A stretch of DNA of 64,000 bases from Phocaeicola dorei (GTDB lineage: Bacteria > Bacteroidota > Bacteroidia > Bacteroidales > Bacteroidaceae): positions 1,457,501-1,521,500 of the forward strand of contig NZ_CP046176.1 in assembly GCF_013009555.1 (NCBI RefSeq). Reading direction: 5' to 3'. The notes beneath the pieces are model-generated. The model was given only the letters and a program-made list of their open reading frames with translations, ran no database searches and was not told where the DNA came from. This document shows positions 22,534-32,318 of the stretch, piece after piece. The position numbers and the translations under genes are program-made. How positions within the stretch are numbered: the stretch's first letter is position 1; each line of letters opens with the position of its first letter.

Positions 22534-22968
22534 ATGACCATAGCAGTAGACTTTGACGGTACTATTGTTGAGCACAAGTATCCGGCAATCGGCAGGGAGT
22601 TGCCGTTTGCCATTGAGACATTGAAAAAATTGCGTGACGAACATCACAGGTTGATTCTATGGACAGTGCGTGAAGGGCGTCTGCTTGACGAGGCTCTTGC
22701 CTTTTGCCGTGATCGCGGTCTTGAATTTTATGCCGTGAACCGCGACTATCCGGAGGAGGAGAAAGGGCGTAACAATCATTACTCACGCAAGCTCAAAGCC
22801 GATCTTTTTATAGATGACCGCAACTTGGGAGGCCTTCCCGATTGGGGTACTATTTATGGAATGATTCATGACGGAACCACTTTTTCGGATTTGATACGTA
22901 GTGCCGGTGAATCTTCTGTTTCGGAGAATCCCGGCAGAGGCCTTTTCTCGCGCCTGTTTGGCAGATGA
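22534..22968 (+). CDS. HAD-superfamily phosphatase-like protein
   Basis: 144 residues with HAD motifs: AVDFDGTIV (motif I, two Asp), LILWTVREG (motif II), RKLKADLFIDDRNLGG (motif III/IV). It lacks a cap domain, so the substrate is probably large or the protein regulatory. Such genes commonly follow UpxY in Bacteroides capsule loci. Function unknown. Confidence 0.75.
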   Translation: MTIAVDFDGTIVEHKYPAIGRELPFAIETLKKLRDEHHRLILWTVREGRLLDEALAFCRDRGLEFYAVNRDYPEEEKGRNNHYSRKLKADLFIDDRNLGGLPDWGTIYGMIHDGTTFSDLIRSAGESSVSENPGRGLFSRLFGR

Positions 22969-22993
22969 TTGAATAATAAATGAAAAAACTGAT

Positions 22994-23794
22994 ATGAAGA
23001 CTTTAAAGAAACTATTATTGTTTGTTGTGGCGTCCGCCTTGTTGGCAGGCTGCACCTCCTATAAAAATGTACCTTACATGCAGAATCCCGAGGTCGTGAA
23101 CAGTTACAGGGAAGATCTTCCCCTTTATGACGCAAAGATTATGCCGAAAGATCTGCTGAGTATAACTGTGAACACGAGTGACCCTCAGGCTGCCGCTCCT
23201 TTTAACCTGACGGTACAGACTCCTCTGAATGCAGCCCTGACCAATATTAATACTACCACACAACCCACTCTCCAGCAGTACCTGGTAAATAACAAGGGTG
23301 AGATAGATTTCCCCGTTATCGGTCGTCTGAAGGTAGGCGGCCTTACGAAAAACGAGGCGGAAGATTTGATCCGGGAGCAATTGCAGCCCTATCTGAAAGA
23401 GAGCCCTATCGTTACAGTCCGTATGGCAAATTACAAAATTTCGGTATTGGGAGAGGTGAACCGTCCGGGTACTTTTACCGTAGGAAATGAAAAGGTAAAT
23501 ATCCTTGAAGCCCTTGCCATGGCGGGAGATATGACTGTTTATGGCGTCCGTGACAATGTGAAACTGATTCGTGAGGATGCAAAAGGCAAGCGTGAGATTA
23601 TCAATTTGAATCTTAATAATGCAGAGCTGGTTGTATCTCCCTATTACTACCTGCGCCAGAACGATATCATCTATGTAACGCCCAATAAGACAAAAGCCAA
23701 GAACTCGGACATTGGCAGCAGCACCAGCATGTGGATCAGTGCTACATCCATTTTGGTATCTCTTGCAAGCCTTCTGGCAACCATCTTGAAATAA
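22994..23794 (+). CDS. Outer-membrane polysaccharide export lipoprotein (Wza-like)
   Basis: 266 residues. Signal peptide with lipobox LLAGC at Cys20, then the poly-export (PES) domain (DLLSITVNTSDPQAA, GEIDFPVIGRLKVGGLTKNE) and one SLBB repeat (ISVLGEVNRPGTFTVGNEKV). The C-terminus has a hydrophobic helix (MWISATSILVSLASLLATIL) as in OPX proteins. It forms the outer-membrane pore for capsule export with the kinase encoded next. Confidence 0.92.
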   Translation: MKTLKKLLLFVVASALLAGCTSYKNVPYMQNPEVVNSYREDLPLYDAKIMPKDLLSITVNTSDPQAAAPFNLTVQTPLNAALTNINTTTQPTLQQYLVNNKGEIDFPVIGRLKVGGLTKNEAEDLIREQLQPYLKESPIVTVRMANYKISVLGEVNRPGTFTVGNEKVNILEALAMAGDMTVYGVRDNVKLIREDAKGKREIINLNLNNAELVVSPYYYLRQNDIIYVTPNKTKAKNSDIGSSTSMWISATSILVSLASLLATILK

Positions 23795-23831
23795 AACTCA
23801 TAAATATAATTGTTGATTACAAACTGTTGAT

Positions 23832-26255
23832 ATGACTGACGAACAGAAGAACACCCCTTCGGGTACCGAGCAACGTGAGGAGAACGTTGATCTTTATGCC
23901 TTGTTTTTTAAATATTTTGCCTATTGGCCGTGGTTTGTAGCCAGTGTGCTGGTTTGTATTATATCTGCTTTCATCTATCTCCGCTATCAGGCCCCCGTCT
24001 ATAATGTTGATGCGGCCGTACTCATCAAAGAAGGTGACAAGAAAAGTGGAAGCAGCAATAATCCTATGGGAGCCCTTCAGGATCTGGGTATGTTCTCCAT
24101 GACTAACAATTTTGACAATGAGGTGGAAATCCTGAAGTCAAGAACCTTGATTAAAAAGGTGGTGAATCATTTGAATTTGTATATTTCAGTGGCTGAGGAA
24201 CGTATGTTCGGCTATAACACTCCTTTATATAAGTCCACTCCGGTAAAAGTTTATATGACTCCTGAAGAGGCAGACAATCTGGAAGAAGGAGCCGAGCTTC
24301 ATCTAAAATACACCATGAATGGAAAATTGGATGTAAAAGTGGAATATATGCTTGACGAGGAGAAGCAGGAGGCTGAGGTAAGTTTTGACAGTATTCCGGC
24401 TGTTTTCCCCACTCCAGTAGGAGTTTTCAGTTTTACAAAGAATGACTCGGTCCCGCCTTTGGAAGAAGATATGAATCTGGTGGCATACGTTAATTCTCCT
24501 ACAGATGTGACGGAAAGTTATGTAGAGAATTTGTCAGTGGAACCCACTTCGAAGACTACCACAATTGCTGCCATCAGCTTGCAGAATACGGTAAAGCAGC
24601 GCGGTATCGATTTCATCAATTGTTTGGTTGACTTTTATAATCTGGACGCGAATGACGAGAAGAATGAAGTGGCTCAAAAATCTGCAGAGTTTATAGACGA
24701 ACGTATTGGCATTATCAATCGGGAGTTAGGTACTGCCGAAACGGAACTTGCCGATTTCAAGCAACGCTCCGGATTGACCGATTTGACCAGCGATGCCCGT
24801 CTGGCTTTGGAGGAGAGTTCGAAATATGAACAGCAGCTGACCGAGAATGCCACCCAGTTGAGACTGGTGGAGTCCTTGCGTAACTACGTGAACAACCCGA
24901 AGAATGCAAACGAGGTGATTCCCGCCAATGTAGGGTTGCAGGACCAGAATTTGGGTTCTATCATCAACCAATATAACACGATGCTGATCGAACGCAAGCG
25001 TTTGCTTCGTACCTCTTCCGAAAACAATCCTGCAGTAATCAATATCAATACGGGCATCGAGTCCATGCGGCACAATGTGCAGACTACCGTGAACAGTGTA
25101 CTGAGAGGGTTGCAGATAGCGCAGTCCAACCTTGAACGTCAGGCACGGAAGTTTGAAGGCAGGATCAGCAGTGCACCGCAGCAGGAGAAAGAATTTCTTA
25201 CTATCTCCCGCCAGCAGGAAATCAAGGCGACCCTTTACATTATGTTGCTTCAGAAGCGTGAGGAAAACGCAATAACCCTGGCATCCACTGCTAATAACGG
25301 ACGTATCATCAAAGCTGCTCTTCCTAGTAAAAAGCCGGTTTCTCCTAAGAAGATGGTTGTTATGTTGGCCGCTCTTGTATTGGGTATGGGTATTCCTGTA
25401 GGTCTTATTTATTTGAAGGATTTATTAAAATATAAGATAGAGAATGCCGAGGATGTGGAGAAGATGACGGATGTTCCTATTTTGGGTGAGCTTCCTTTAA
25501 GTAAGAAGCCCGAAAAAGGTTCCATTGTGGTTCAGGAGAATCAGAATGGTATGATGGAGGAGGCTTTTCGTGGTCTGCGTACCAATATGTTGTTCATGCT
25601 TGGTGCCAGTCAGAAAGTGGTGCTTTTTACATCCACACAGCCGGGTGAAGGTAAATCTTTTATTGCTGGCAATACGGCAGTCAGTCTGGCCTATATGGGT
25701 AAGAAAGTTGTTATTGTGGGTTTGGATATCCGCAAGCCTGGGCTGAACAAGGTTTTTAATCTGTCCCATCGCACGGAAGGTATTACCAATTATTTGGCTG
25801 ATCCCGAGCATACCAATCTTTTTGATATGATACAACATTCGGATGTAAGTCCTAATCTTGATATTCTTCCGGGTGGTCCTATTCCTCCCAATCCTACAGA
25901 GTTGATGGCGCGTACGGTGCTGGAAGATGCAATAGAGAAATTGAAAGAGCGTTACGATTACATTATTCTTGATACGGCTCCTATTGCTATTGTGACCGAT
26001 ACTGCTATTGCCAGTCGTGTGGCTGATATGTGCGTGTATGTGTGTCGTGCAGATGTAACTCCGAAGTTGGGGTATCAGTATATTAATGTGCTGCGGGATC
26101 AGAAGAAATTTGATAAATTGGCTACAGTTATTAATAGCATTGATTTGAATTCAAGAAAGAGTGGCTATGGGTATGGTCATAAATATGGTTATGGATATGG
26201 ACACAAGTATGGGTATGGTTATGGTTATGAAATAGGAGATAAAAAGTCTAAATGA
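23832..26255 (+). CDS. Wzc-like polysaccharide co-polymerase / BY-kinase
   Basis: 807 residues. Two transmembrane segments (about 36-56 and 520-540) flank a long periplasmic coiled-coil domain; Wzz-type motifs follow the first. The cytoplasmic kinase has Walker A STQPGEGKSFIAG, Walker A' VIVGLDIRKPGL and Walker B YDYIILDTAPI. The last 30 residues are a Tyr/Gly repeat, the autophosphorylated tail. It controls chain length and export with the Wza-like lipoprotein. Confidence 0.93.
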   Translation: MTDEQKNTPSGTEQREENVDLYALFFKYFAYWPWFVASVLVCIISAFIYLRYQAPVYNVDAAVLIKEGDKKSGSSNNPMGALQDLGMFSMTNNFDNEVEILKSRTLIKKVVNHLNLYISVAEERMFGYNTPLYKSTPVKVYMTPEEADNLEEGAELHLKYTMNGKLDVKVEYMLDEEKQEAEVSFDSIPAVFPTPVGVFSFTKNDSVPPLEEDMNLVAYVNSPTDVTESYVENLSVEPTSKTTTIAAISLQNTVKQRGIDFINCLVDFYNLDANDEKNEVAQKSAEFIDERIGIINRELGTAETELADFKQRSGLTDLTSDARLALEESSKYEQQLTENATQLRLVESLRNYVNNPKNANEVIPANVGLQDQNLGSIINQYNTMLIERKRLLRTSSENNPAVININTGIESMRHNVQTTVNSVLRGLQIAQSNLERQARKFEGRISSAPQQEKEFLTISRQQEIKATLYIMLLQKREENAITLASTANNGRIIKAALPSKKPVSPKKMVVMLAALVLGMGIPVGLIYLKDLLKYKIENAEDVEKMTDVPILGELPLSKKPEKGSIVVQENQNGMMEEAFRGLRTNMLFMLGASQKVVLFTSTQPGEGKSFIAGNTAVSLAYMGKKVVIVGLDIRKPGLNKVFNLSHRTEGITNYLADPEHTNLFDMIQHSDVSPNLDILPGGPIPPNPTELMARTVLEDAIEKLKERYDYIILDTAPIAIVTDTAIASRVADMCVYVCRADVTPKLGYQYINVLRDQKKFDKLATVINSIDLNSRKSGYGYGHKYGYGYGHKYGYGYGYEIGDKKSK
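26161..26232 (+). repeat. In-frame Tyr-Gly codon repeat in kinase tail
   Basis: A TATGGNTATGG-type tandem repeat encodes YGYGHKYGYGYGHKYGYGYG near the C-terminus. The unit is short and could slip, changing the number of phosphorylatable tyrosines without shifting the frame only in multiples of 6 or 12 bases. Confidence 0.7.
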
Positions 26256-26392
26256 TTTACACTGCGCAGATTAAATTCCTACAATTTGCAGGGTGGATTT
26301 AAAATGTGCCAAGAATGAACACCTTGGCTAGAAAATATTTTCCTTTTGTGCTAATTCCTAATTTTTTATATTATGATAAATTTATTGCTGAA

Positions 26393-27718
26393 ATGAAGAG
26401 AAAACTTACTCTATCATTTAAACAGAAAGCCATAGTTACAAATGTTGTATGGTCTTTAGGAGGTAAAATAGTGAACATGGTTAGTGCCTTATTTGTGGGG
26501 ATTCTTGTAGCTCGTTATTTGGGTCCAGAAAATTATGGTATTATGAATTATGTTATCAGCTATGTGTCTATATTTACAATAGTAGCTACATTTGGAATGA
26601 GTAATATTGAAATAAGAGAACTTTCGCGTAACAAAGAAAAAAAAAATTCGATTCTTGGCACTTGTTTTATAATTCGTGTATGTTTTTCTTTAATAGCTTA
26701 TTTAGGAGTAGTATTATCTTTATTTGTTTTTCAGATAGATAGATTTACAACGATAATGATTTTGGTTTATGGACTTACACTCTTCACTGGAATATCGGAA
26801 CTGTCGAGAAATTATTTTATATCTATAGTTGAGAATAAATATATTGTCAAATCTGAGATATTTAGAACCCTGGTTGGTGCGATAGTAAAAATCGGATTAT
26901 TGTTTCTTAAAGCACCCCTAGAGTATTTTATTATAGCTCAGGTTTTTGATACATTTTTGGTAGCAAGTGGCTATTATTATAGCTATAAAGTTATAGTGGG
27001 CTCAGTAAGAAATTGGACATTTGATAAGACAATAGTACCTTTTTTTATTAAAGAATCATTTCCTTTACTTTTATCCGGTGCTGCAATAGTAATTTATCAG
27101 CGTATAGATCAAGTTATGATAGGTAATATGTTGAATAAAACAGAAGTTGGGTATTTTGCAACGGCTGGAAAATTTGTTGATTTGATTTTATTTCTTCCTG
27201 CTATTTTAGTGCAGACTATAACTCCTATACTTGTACGGGAAAAAGAATGTGATTCTTATAGCTATGAAGCAAAGAAACGTACTTTTGTAGGTATAACTAC
27301 ATGGGTATCACTGCTAATGGCACTTGCCATTTCACTATCTGCTTATTGGATGATAATTTATACCTATGGTGAAAAATATGCATTGGCTATACCTGTATTG
27401 CAAATTATGGCATTTAAAGCTGTAGGTATGGCATTGTCTGCTGCTGGAGGGCAGATTATTATTATAGAGCATATTCAGAAATGGGCTTTTATACGGAATG
27501 TTTTGGGATGTTTTTTGTGTGTGATATTAAATTATCTGTTCATTCCAAAGTATGGAATTATTGGTTCTGCAATTGTTACTGTTATCACTGTCTTCTTCAC
27601 AGGATGTATCTCAAATATATTTATTCCATCATATCATAAAATTCTAAAACTTCAAATTTATGCAATGTTTTGGGGGTGGAAGGATATGGTTTATTTTAAA
27701 CAAATTATAAGACGCTGA
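26393..27718 (+). CDS. wzx: Wzx-type flippase (MVF/MATE-like)
   Basis: 441 residues from the Met at 26393 (MKRKLTLSFKQKAIVTNVVW); an upstream Met at 26306 is unlikely. About 12-14 membrane helices, with the family start KAIVTNVVWSLGGKIVNMVS and YLGPENYGIMNYV. It should flip lipid-linked repeat units. Base composition is AT-rich from here to about 40.7 kb, unlike the flanks. Confidence 0.85.
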   Translation: MKRKLTLSFKQKAIVTNVVWSLGGKIVNMVSALFVGILVARYLGPENYGIMNYVISYVSIFTIVATFGMSNIEIRELSRNKEKKNSILGTCFIIRVCFSLIAYLGVVLSLFVFQIDRFTTIMILVYGLTLFTGISELSRNYFISIVENKYIVKSEIFRTLVGAIVKIGLLFLKAPLEYFIIAQVFDTFLVASGYYYSYKVIVGSVRNWTFDKTIVPFFIKESFPLLLSGAAIVIYQRIDQVMIGNMLNKTEVGYFATAGKFVDLILFLPAILVQTITPILVREKECDSYSYEAKKRTFVGITTWVSLLMALAISLSAYWMIIYTYGEKYALAIPVLQIMAFKAVGMALSAAGGQIIIIEHIQKWAFIRNVLGCFLCVILNYLFIPKYGIIGSAIVTVITVFFTGCISNIFIPSYHKILKLQIYAMFWGWKDMVYFKQIIRR

Positions 27719-27723
27719 ATACC

Positions 27724-28719
27724 ATGATTAAAACTCTAAAACTTTTAATTAGAAAAAGCCTTGAGAAATATTACCTTAGAAAAATATTTATGTTAGAGGC
27801 TTATCATTTTTTTAAGTTGCTAGTTAAGTATAACGCTTCTATCAATACAGATAGAGATATAGCGAAGATGCAATATACTCTGTTGCGTGAGAATCATACT
27901 ATTGAAAAAGGACTTTCTATGAGAAATCCCCGAAAGGGATTTGGGCAAAAAAAAGTGTTAAATCTATTAATAAGGCTTGATAAATATGTAACATTGTATT
28001 ACAATAAGGATAAGGAGTTTGTCGACTATTTGCTGTCAACAATACATTATTATATAACATATACAAAACAAACAGGAGTTGATATATCAGATATTGAATT
28101 GAAGTTTAATACTTTACTTAATAGGTTGGATAATCATACATATAAAAACATAGTTTCAGGTATAAAACCTGAAACAAAGGAACATATTCTTTCTGAATGT
28201 AATAAAAATTTTGAATCATTACTATATAGCCGACATTCGCTACGATATTTTGAAAATACACTTCTTACAAAAGAAGTTCTTGAGAAGGCACTTTCATTGG
28301 CTCAACAAACCCCATCAGCTTGCAATCGTCAAGGTTGGAAAACGCATATTTTTCAAGGTGAAAATAGTCATAAGCTGATTGAATGGCAAGGGGGATGTCA
28401 TGGTTTTGAGGATCAAGTTAATACATCTATACTTGTCACTACAGATTTAAGAGCCTTTCTTTTTTATGAGGTTCATCAAGCATATGTTGACGGAGGTCTA
28501 TATGCAATGAATTTAATTAATGCTCTTCATTCGCTAGGTATTGGTACAATTCCATTGTCGGTTGCATTTGGATATGATAAATTAGATAATTTGTCTCAAT
28601 TTGATATACCTCGAAATGAAATTCCGATTGTGATAATAGGTGCAGGTTATATATTGGATAATTTTAATGTAGCAGTTTCAAGTAGAAAAAGTATTAATAG
28701 AACTAATAAATATCATTAA
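27724..28719 (+). CDS. Nitroreductase-family protein of capsule locus
   Basis: 331 residues. The C-terminal half is the nitroreductase fold: LLYSRHSLRYF, QQTPSACNRQGWKTHIFQ (FMN-binding), YVDGGLYAMNLINALHSLGI. The N-terminal 150 residues are helical with no recognised domain. Its gene sits directly before a pyruvyltransferase gene, a pair frequent in polysaccharide clusters; the role (possibly a redox step on a sugar or acyl precursor) is inferred. Confidence 0.78.
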   Translation: MIKTLKLLIRKSLEKYYLRKIFMLEAYHFFKLLVKYNASINTDRDIAKMQYTLLRENHTIEKGLSMRNPRKGFGQKKVLNLLIRLDKYVTLYYNKDKEFVDYLLSTIHYYITYTKQTGVDISDIELKFNTLLNRLDNHTYKNIVSGIKPETKEHILSECNKNFESLLYSRHSLRYFENTLLTKEVLEKALSLAQQTPSACNRQGWKTHIFQGENSHKLIEWQGGCHGFEDQVNTSILVTTDLRAFLFYEVHQAYVDGGLYAMNLINALHSLGIGTIPLSVAFGYDKLDNLSQFDIPRNEIPIVIIGAGYILDNFNVAVSSRKSINRTNKYH

Positions 28720-28721
28720 AT

Positions 28722-29885
28722 ATGAAATATTATTTACCAATTCATATAAACGGGGGAAATAGGGGTTGCGAAGCTATAACAAAAGCTACTATGGATATTT
28801 TGGGATGTACTAAGGAACAATTGGTTGTCTATAGTAGTAATATAGAAATTGACAGGTCTTTAGGATTGGAACAAAGAGTAACTTTAGTAGCACGAAAACA
28901 GTTTTCTTTTCTATTTAAGGTAATTAGAAAAATCAGAAATGTTTTTGTTAAAGAACAATATAGTAGAAATCTCTTCACATATAACTATTTATATAACCCT
29001 TTTTTACGGAAGATTACCAAACATGATATTATGTTGTCCACTGGAGGGGATATGATGTGTTATGCAGATAATGAAGTGATTTATACAAATGAGTATCTTT
29101 ATGATCGACGAATACGAACTGTTCTTTGGGGGTGTTCAATTGGAGAGGAAAACCTTACATTTCGCAAACTTGAAACTTTGAAGCATTTTTCTGCTATATA
29201 CGCAAGAGAATCGCTTACAAAAGAATTACTACTGAAAAAGGGATTGAAAAATATCTTTTTATTTCCGGACCCTGCCTTTATTCTTAAAGCAGAAGCCTGT
29301 AAGTTACCGTCTTGTTTTGCATCTGGCAAAGTTGTAGGTATTAATATTAGTAATTTTGTTTCTTCTGAAGATGGATTTAATACTTTGTTTGGAAAGAATC
29401 TAATAAAATTAATAGATTATATTATTGAAAATACATCTTATCATATTCTACTCGTGCCACATGTGTTTTGGGGGGCACAGGATGACCGGATTATTTGTAA
29501 TTTGGTAAAGGATAGATATATAAGTAAGAAACGGATTTCTTTATTAGATGCTGATTGTTTGAATTATTGTCAATTACGCTACGTAATTTCTAACTGTACA
29601 ATATTTATGGGAGCAAGAACTCATGCTGTTATTTCTGCTTACAGTACTTGTGTACCCACCGTTGCTATTGGATATAGCATTAAAAGTAGAGGTATTGCTA
29701 AAGATTTGCAACTTCCTGAAACTACTCTTGTTGATGGTGTTCATCTCATTAATGATCAGCAACTTTTAAATGCTTTTCAATATGTGAATGACCATAAATT
29801 AGAGATACGCAAACATTTAGAAAATATTATTTCTGAATATACTTCTCAGGTTTGGGAAGCTAAAAAAATGTTGGATAGTTTATGA
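28722..29885 (+). CDS. Polysaccharide pyruvyltransferase
   Basis: 387 residues of the CsaB/WcaK family: HINGGNRGCEAITKATMDIL at the N-terminus, VLWGCSIGEENLTFRKLETL, then FMGARTHAVISAYSTCVPTV (nucleotide-sugar/PEP region, GARxHA). It should add a pyruvate ketal from phosphoenolpyruvate to a sugar. A second member is encoded at 35435. Confidence 0.85.
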   Translation: MKYYLPIHINGGNRGCEAITKATMDILGCTKEQLVVYSSNIEIDRSLGLEQRVTLVARKQFSFLFKVIRKIRNVFVKEQYSRNLFTYNYLYNPFLRKITKHDIMLSTGGDMMCYADNEVIYTNEYLYDRRIRTVLWGCSIGEENLTFRKLETLKHFSAIYARESLTKELLLKKGLKNIFLFPDPAFILKAEACKLPSCFASGKVVGINISNFVSSEDGFNTLFGKNLIKLIDYIIENTSYHILLVPHVFWGAQDDRIICNLVKDRYISKKRISLLDADCLNYCQLRYVISNCTIFMGARTHAVISAYSTCVPTVAIGYSIKSRGIAKDLQLPETTLVDGVHLINDQQLLNAFQYVNDHKLEIRKHLENIISEYTSQVWEAKKMLDSL

Positions 29886-29952
29886 TCTAGTATTTTGAAG
29901 TTTGTGGATTGATAGAATAGAGTGAGTATAAATTTAATAGTGTCTTTAAAGT

Positions 29953-31206
29953 ATGGTATCGTCTTCTGTTAGTGAATTTCTATCAAAATATTTTGTATGT
30001 AACTATTTTTTATTAATGACGGTGGATGTGCTTCTTGTATGGTGTGGTTTAGCTGTAATTGCAAAGTTTGAACTAATAATCTTATTGAGCGCTATTATCA
30101 TTAGTCTTAATAAATTGCGGAATCAAACAACAAGAATGGACTTGTTTATTATATTTTTTTCTATTTCTATCGCTATTGCTAGTCTTTCCAATATTTATCC
30201 ACAGGCTTTTTGGTTTGAAGGTGTTAGGTATCAGCTGTTTTCTATTATTTTCTTTTTTGTAGGTGAAAGTAGCACTTCAAAAGATTGGGATTTTTTTGAC
30301 AAATCCATAATCCCTGTACTTGTGGTATGTTTCATTGGATTAATATTATATATTACGTCTCCAAGCTGGTACGTGGATTTTAAACTTTCTGGATTTACAG
30401 ATAATGAAGGAGGTCGTTTTTTGGAAATGACACGTTTATCTGCATTTTGGACTTATCCATATTGGGTTAGTTATGGAAGTGGTATTATTTATTTCTATTT
30501 GTTGTTTAAATCTTATAAGGAAGGACGGATAACAACTAAAATTGCATTCGCTTTGATTTTTTTGGCTGTTATTATGGTGTTAGCACAGCAACGTGCCCCT
30601 ATTGCTTTTGTGGCATTAATAACTTTGGCTTTGTTAGTGAATAGTCTTTTCAATGGGCAGAAACGATCTTTTAGTACATACGTACTTTTTTTATTACTCA
30701 TCTTGGTTTGCTGCATTAGTATTGTATTTTCTTTTTTAGATCAAGAACGTTTGATATTTATGCTTTCTAAATTTGAGAGCTTAATAGAAGGTGGAAATGC
30801 TTCATTTTTAAAGGAAAGAACAAATATTTTTAGTGATTTCTATTCTAAGAAAATTACTTTTTGGGGAGATGGCATCGGTCGTTATGGACATGAAGCATAT
30901 TATAGTGGAAAGATGGCAATAACTGACCAGCAATATTTGAAGATAATGTATGAAACAGGATATTTTGGGATAATATGTTATTCTATTTTTATACTCTTGG
31001 TTGTCATTCGTGGAATAAGGAACTTTAAAGATAACCTATTTGAATTAGGCATTATATTCTTTTACTTAATGGCTATGACCGGAGCTAATTGTTTGTCAGT
31101 TACAGGCCAGCATTGCATCGTTTTTTGGTTTTGTTGTGGCCGTATCTTTAATAAATCATGTTTAACGTATAAGTGTACAAGCTGCTATTCCTTGCAAAAA
31201 GATTAA
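29953..31206 (+). CDS. wzy: Wzy-type polysaccharide polymerase
   Basis: 417 residues, about 10-11 membrane helices. The middle periplasmic loop (SLIEGGNASFLKERTNIFSD and WGDGIGRYGHEAYYSGKMAI) is typical of the O-antigen ligase/polymerase family. It should polymerise repeat units. A 67-bp gap precedes it; a Cys-rich tail follows the last helix. Confidence 0.8.
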   Translation: MVSSSVSEFLSKYFVCNYFLLMTVDVLLVWCGLAVIAKFELIILLSAIIISLNKLRNQTTRMDLFIIFFSISIAIASLSNIYPQAFWFEGVRYQLFSIIFFFVGESSTSKDWDFFDKSIIPVLVVCFIGLILYITSPSWYVDFKLSGFTDNEGGRFLEMTRLSAFWTYPYWVSYGSGIIYFYLLFKSYKEGRITTKIAFALIFLAVIMVLAQQRAPIAFVALITLALLVNSLFNGQKRSFSTYVLFLLLILVCCISIVFSFLDQERLIFMLSKFESLIEGGNASFLKERTNIFSDFYSKKITFWGDGIGRYGHEAYYSGKMAITDQQYLKIMYETGYFGIICYSIFILLVVIRGIRNFKDNLFELGIIFFYLMAMTGANCLSVTGQHCIVFWFCCGRIFNKSCLTYKCTSCYSLQKD

Positions 31207-31237
31207 AGTGCTTTAATGGTGAAAATTTAGTTATATT

Positions 31238-32317
31238 ATGAATAAAAGATTGATTGCTATCCATCTTCCACAATTCTATCCATTTCAAGAAAATGATGAA
31301 TGGTGGGGCAAAGGTTTTACAGAATGGACTAATGTAACAAAAGCAAGACCTCGTTTTCCAGGACATTATCAGCCACATTTACCTTCTGACACTGGATTTT
31401 ATGATTTGCGTTTGCCTGAAGCACGGGAAATGCAGGCAGCTATGGCCAAAGAATATGGTATTTATGGTTTTTGTTATTATCACTATTGGTTTAATGGTAA
31501 ACGACTGATGGAAAGGCCTGTGGATGAAATTATTTCAAGCGGGAAACCGGATTTTCCATTCATGATATGTTGGGCAAATGAAAATTGGGCAAGAAACTGG
31601 GATGGTGGTTTTAAACATCTCTTAATGGAGCAACAATATACGGATGAGGATGATGCAGCTCACATGGATTTTTTATGTTCTCATATATTTTCAGATAGAA
31701 GATATATACGGGTTAATGGTAAGCCTTTTTTTGCGATTTATAAAGCCCATTTATTGCCCAATGCGGAAAAGACTATTAAAATTTGGCGCGAGGTAGCTCA
31801 GAAGCATCAGATGGAATTGTATTTAGCTCTTTTTGAACACACTGGCTATAATATTCCGGAATATTTATCCAAGGGTTTTGATATGTCCATTAATTTTCAG
31901 CCTTTCTGCATGGGTAAGTTTCAGCATTGTAAAATGTTATTCAATATAACATTAAGCAAGCTTTTAAATAGAAAAATCACGATGCTGCATTCATACAAGA
32001 AATATGTAAAGTATCGTATTAAAACTCCTTTGCCTTCTTATCGGCAATTTCCTTGTGTTACACCAAATTTTGACAATGCTTCTCGACGTATGCATAAGGG
32101 ATTCACTGCTTTTATAGGAAGTACTCCTCAATTATATGGAAAATGGCTTAGCAGTGTCTTTGAAAAATTCAAGCCTTATAGTCAGGAAGAAAATTTTATT
32201 TTTATAAATGCTTGGAATGAATGGGCGGAAGGAAACCATTTGGAACCAGACCAAAAATGGGGAAGAAAATATTTAGAAGAAACTAAAAAAAATATAGACC
32301 AATATAAAAAACGATGA
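31238..32317 (+). CDS. WbsX-like (GH99-like) glycan enzyme, copy 1
   Basis: 359 residues. Hallmarks: HLPQFYPFQENDEWWGKGF, TEWTNV, YYHYWFNGKRLMERP, CWANENWARNWDG and the C-terminal NAWNEWAEGNHLEPDQ. The WNEWxEG motif carries the acidic residues that are catalytic in GH99. The family (Glyco_tran_WbsX) is widespread in polysaccharide loci and was annotated as glycosyltransferase; it may instead act as a hydrolase-fold enzyme. No signal peptide, so cytoplasmic. Confidence 0.88.
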   Translation: MNKRLIAIHLPQFYPFQENDEWWGKGFTEWTNVTKARPRFPGHYQPHLPSDTGFYDLRLPEAREMQAAMAKEYGIYGFCYYHYWFNGKRLMERPVDEIISSGKPDFPFMICWANENWARNWDGGFKHLLMEQQYTDEDDAAHMDFLCSHIFSDRRYIRVNGKPFFAIYKAHLLPNAEKTIKIWREVAQKHQMELYLALFEHTGYNIPEYLSKGFDMSINFQPFCMGKFQHCKMLFNITLSKLLNRKITMLHSYKKYVKYRIKTPLPSYRQFPCVTPNFDNASRRMHKGFTAFIGSTPQLYGKWLSSVFEKFKPYSQEENFIFINAWNEWAEGNHLEPDQKWGRKYLEETKKNIDQYKKR

Positions 32318-32318
32318 T

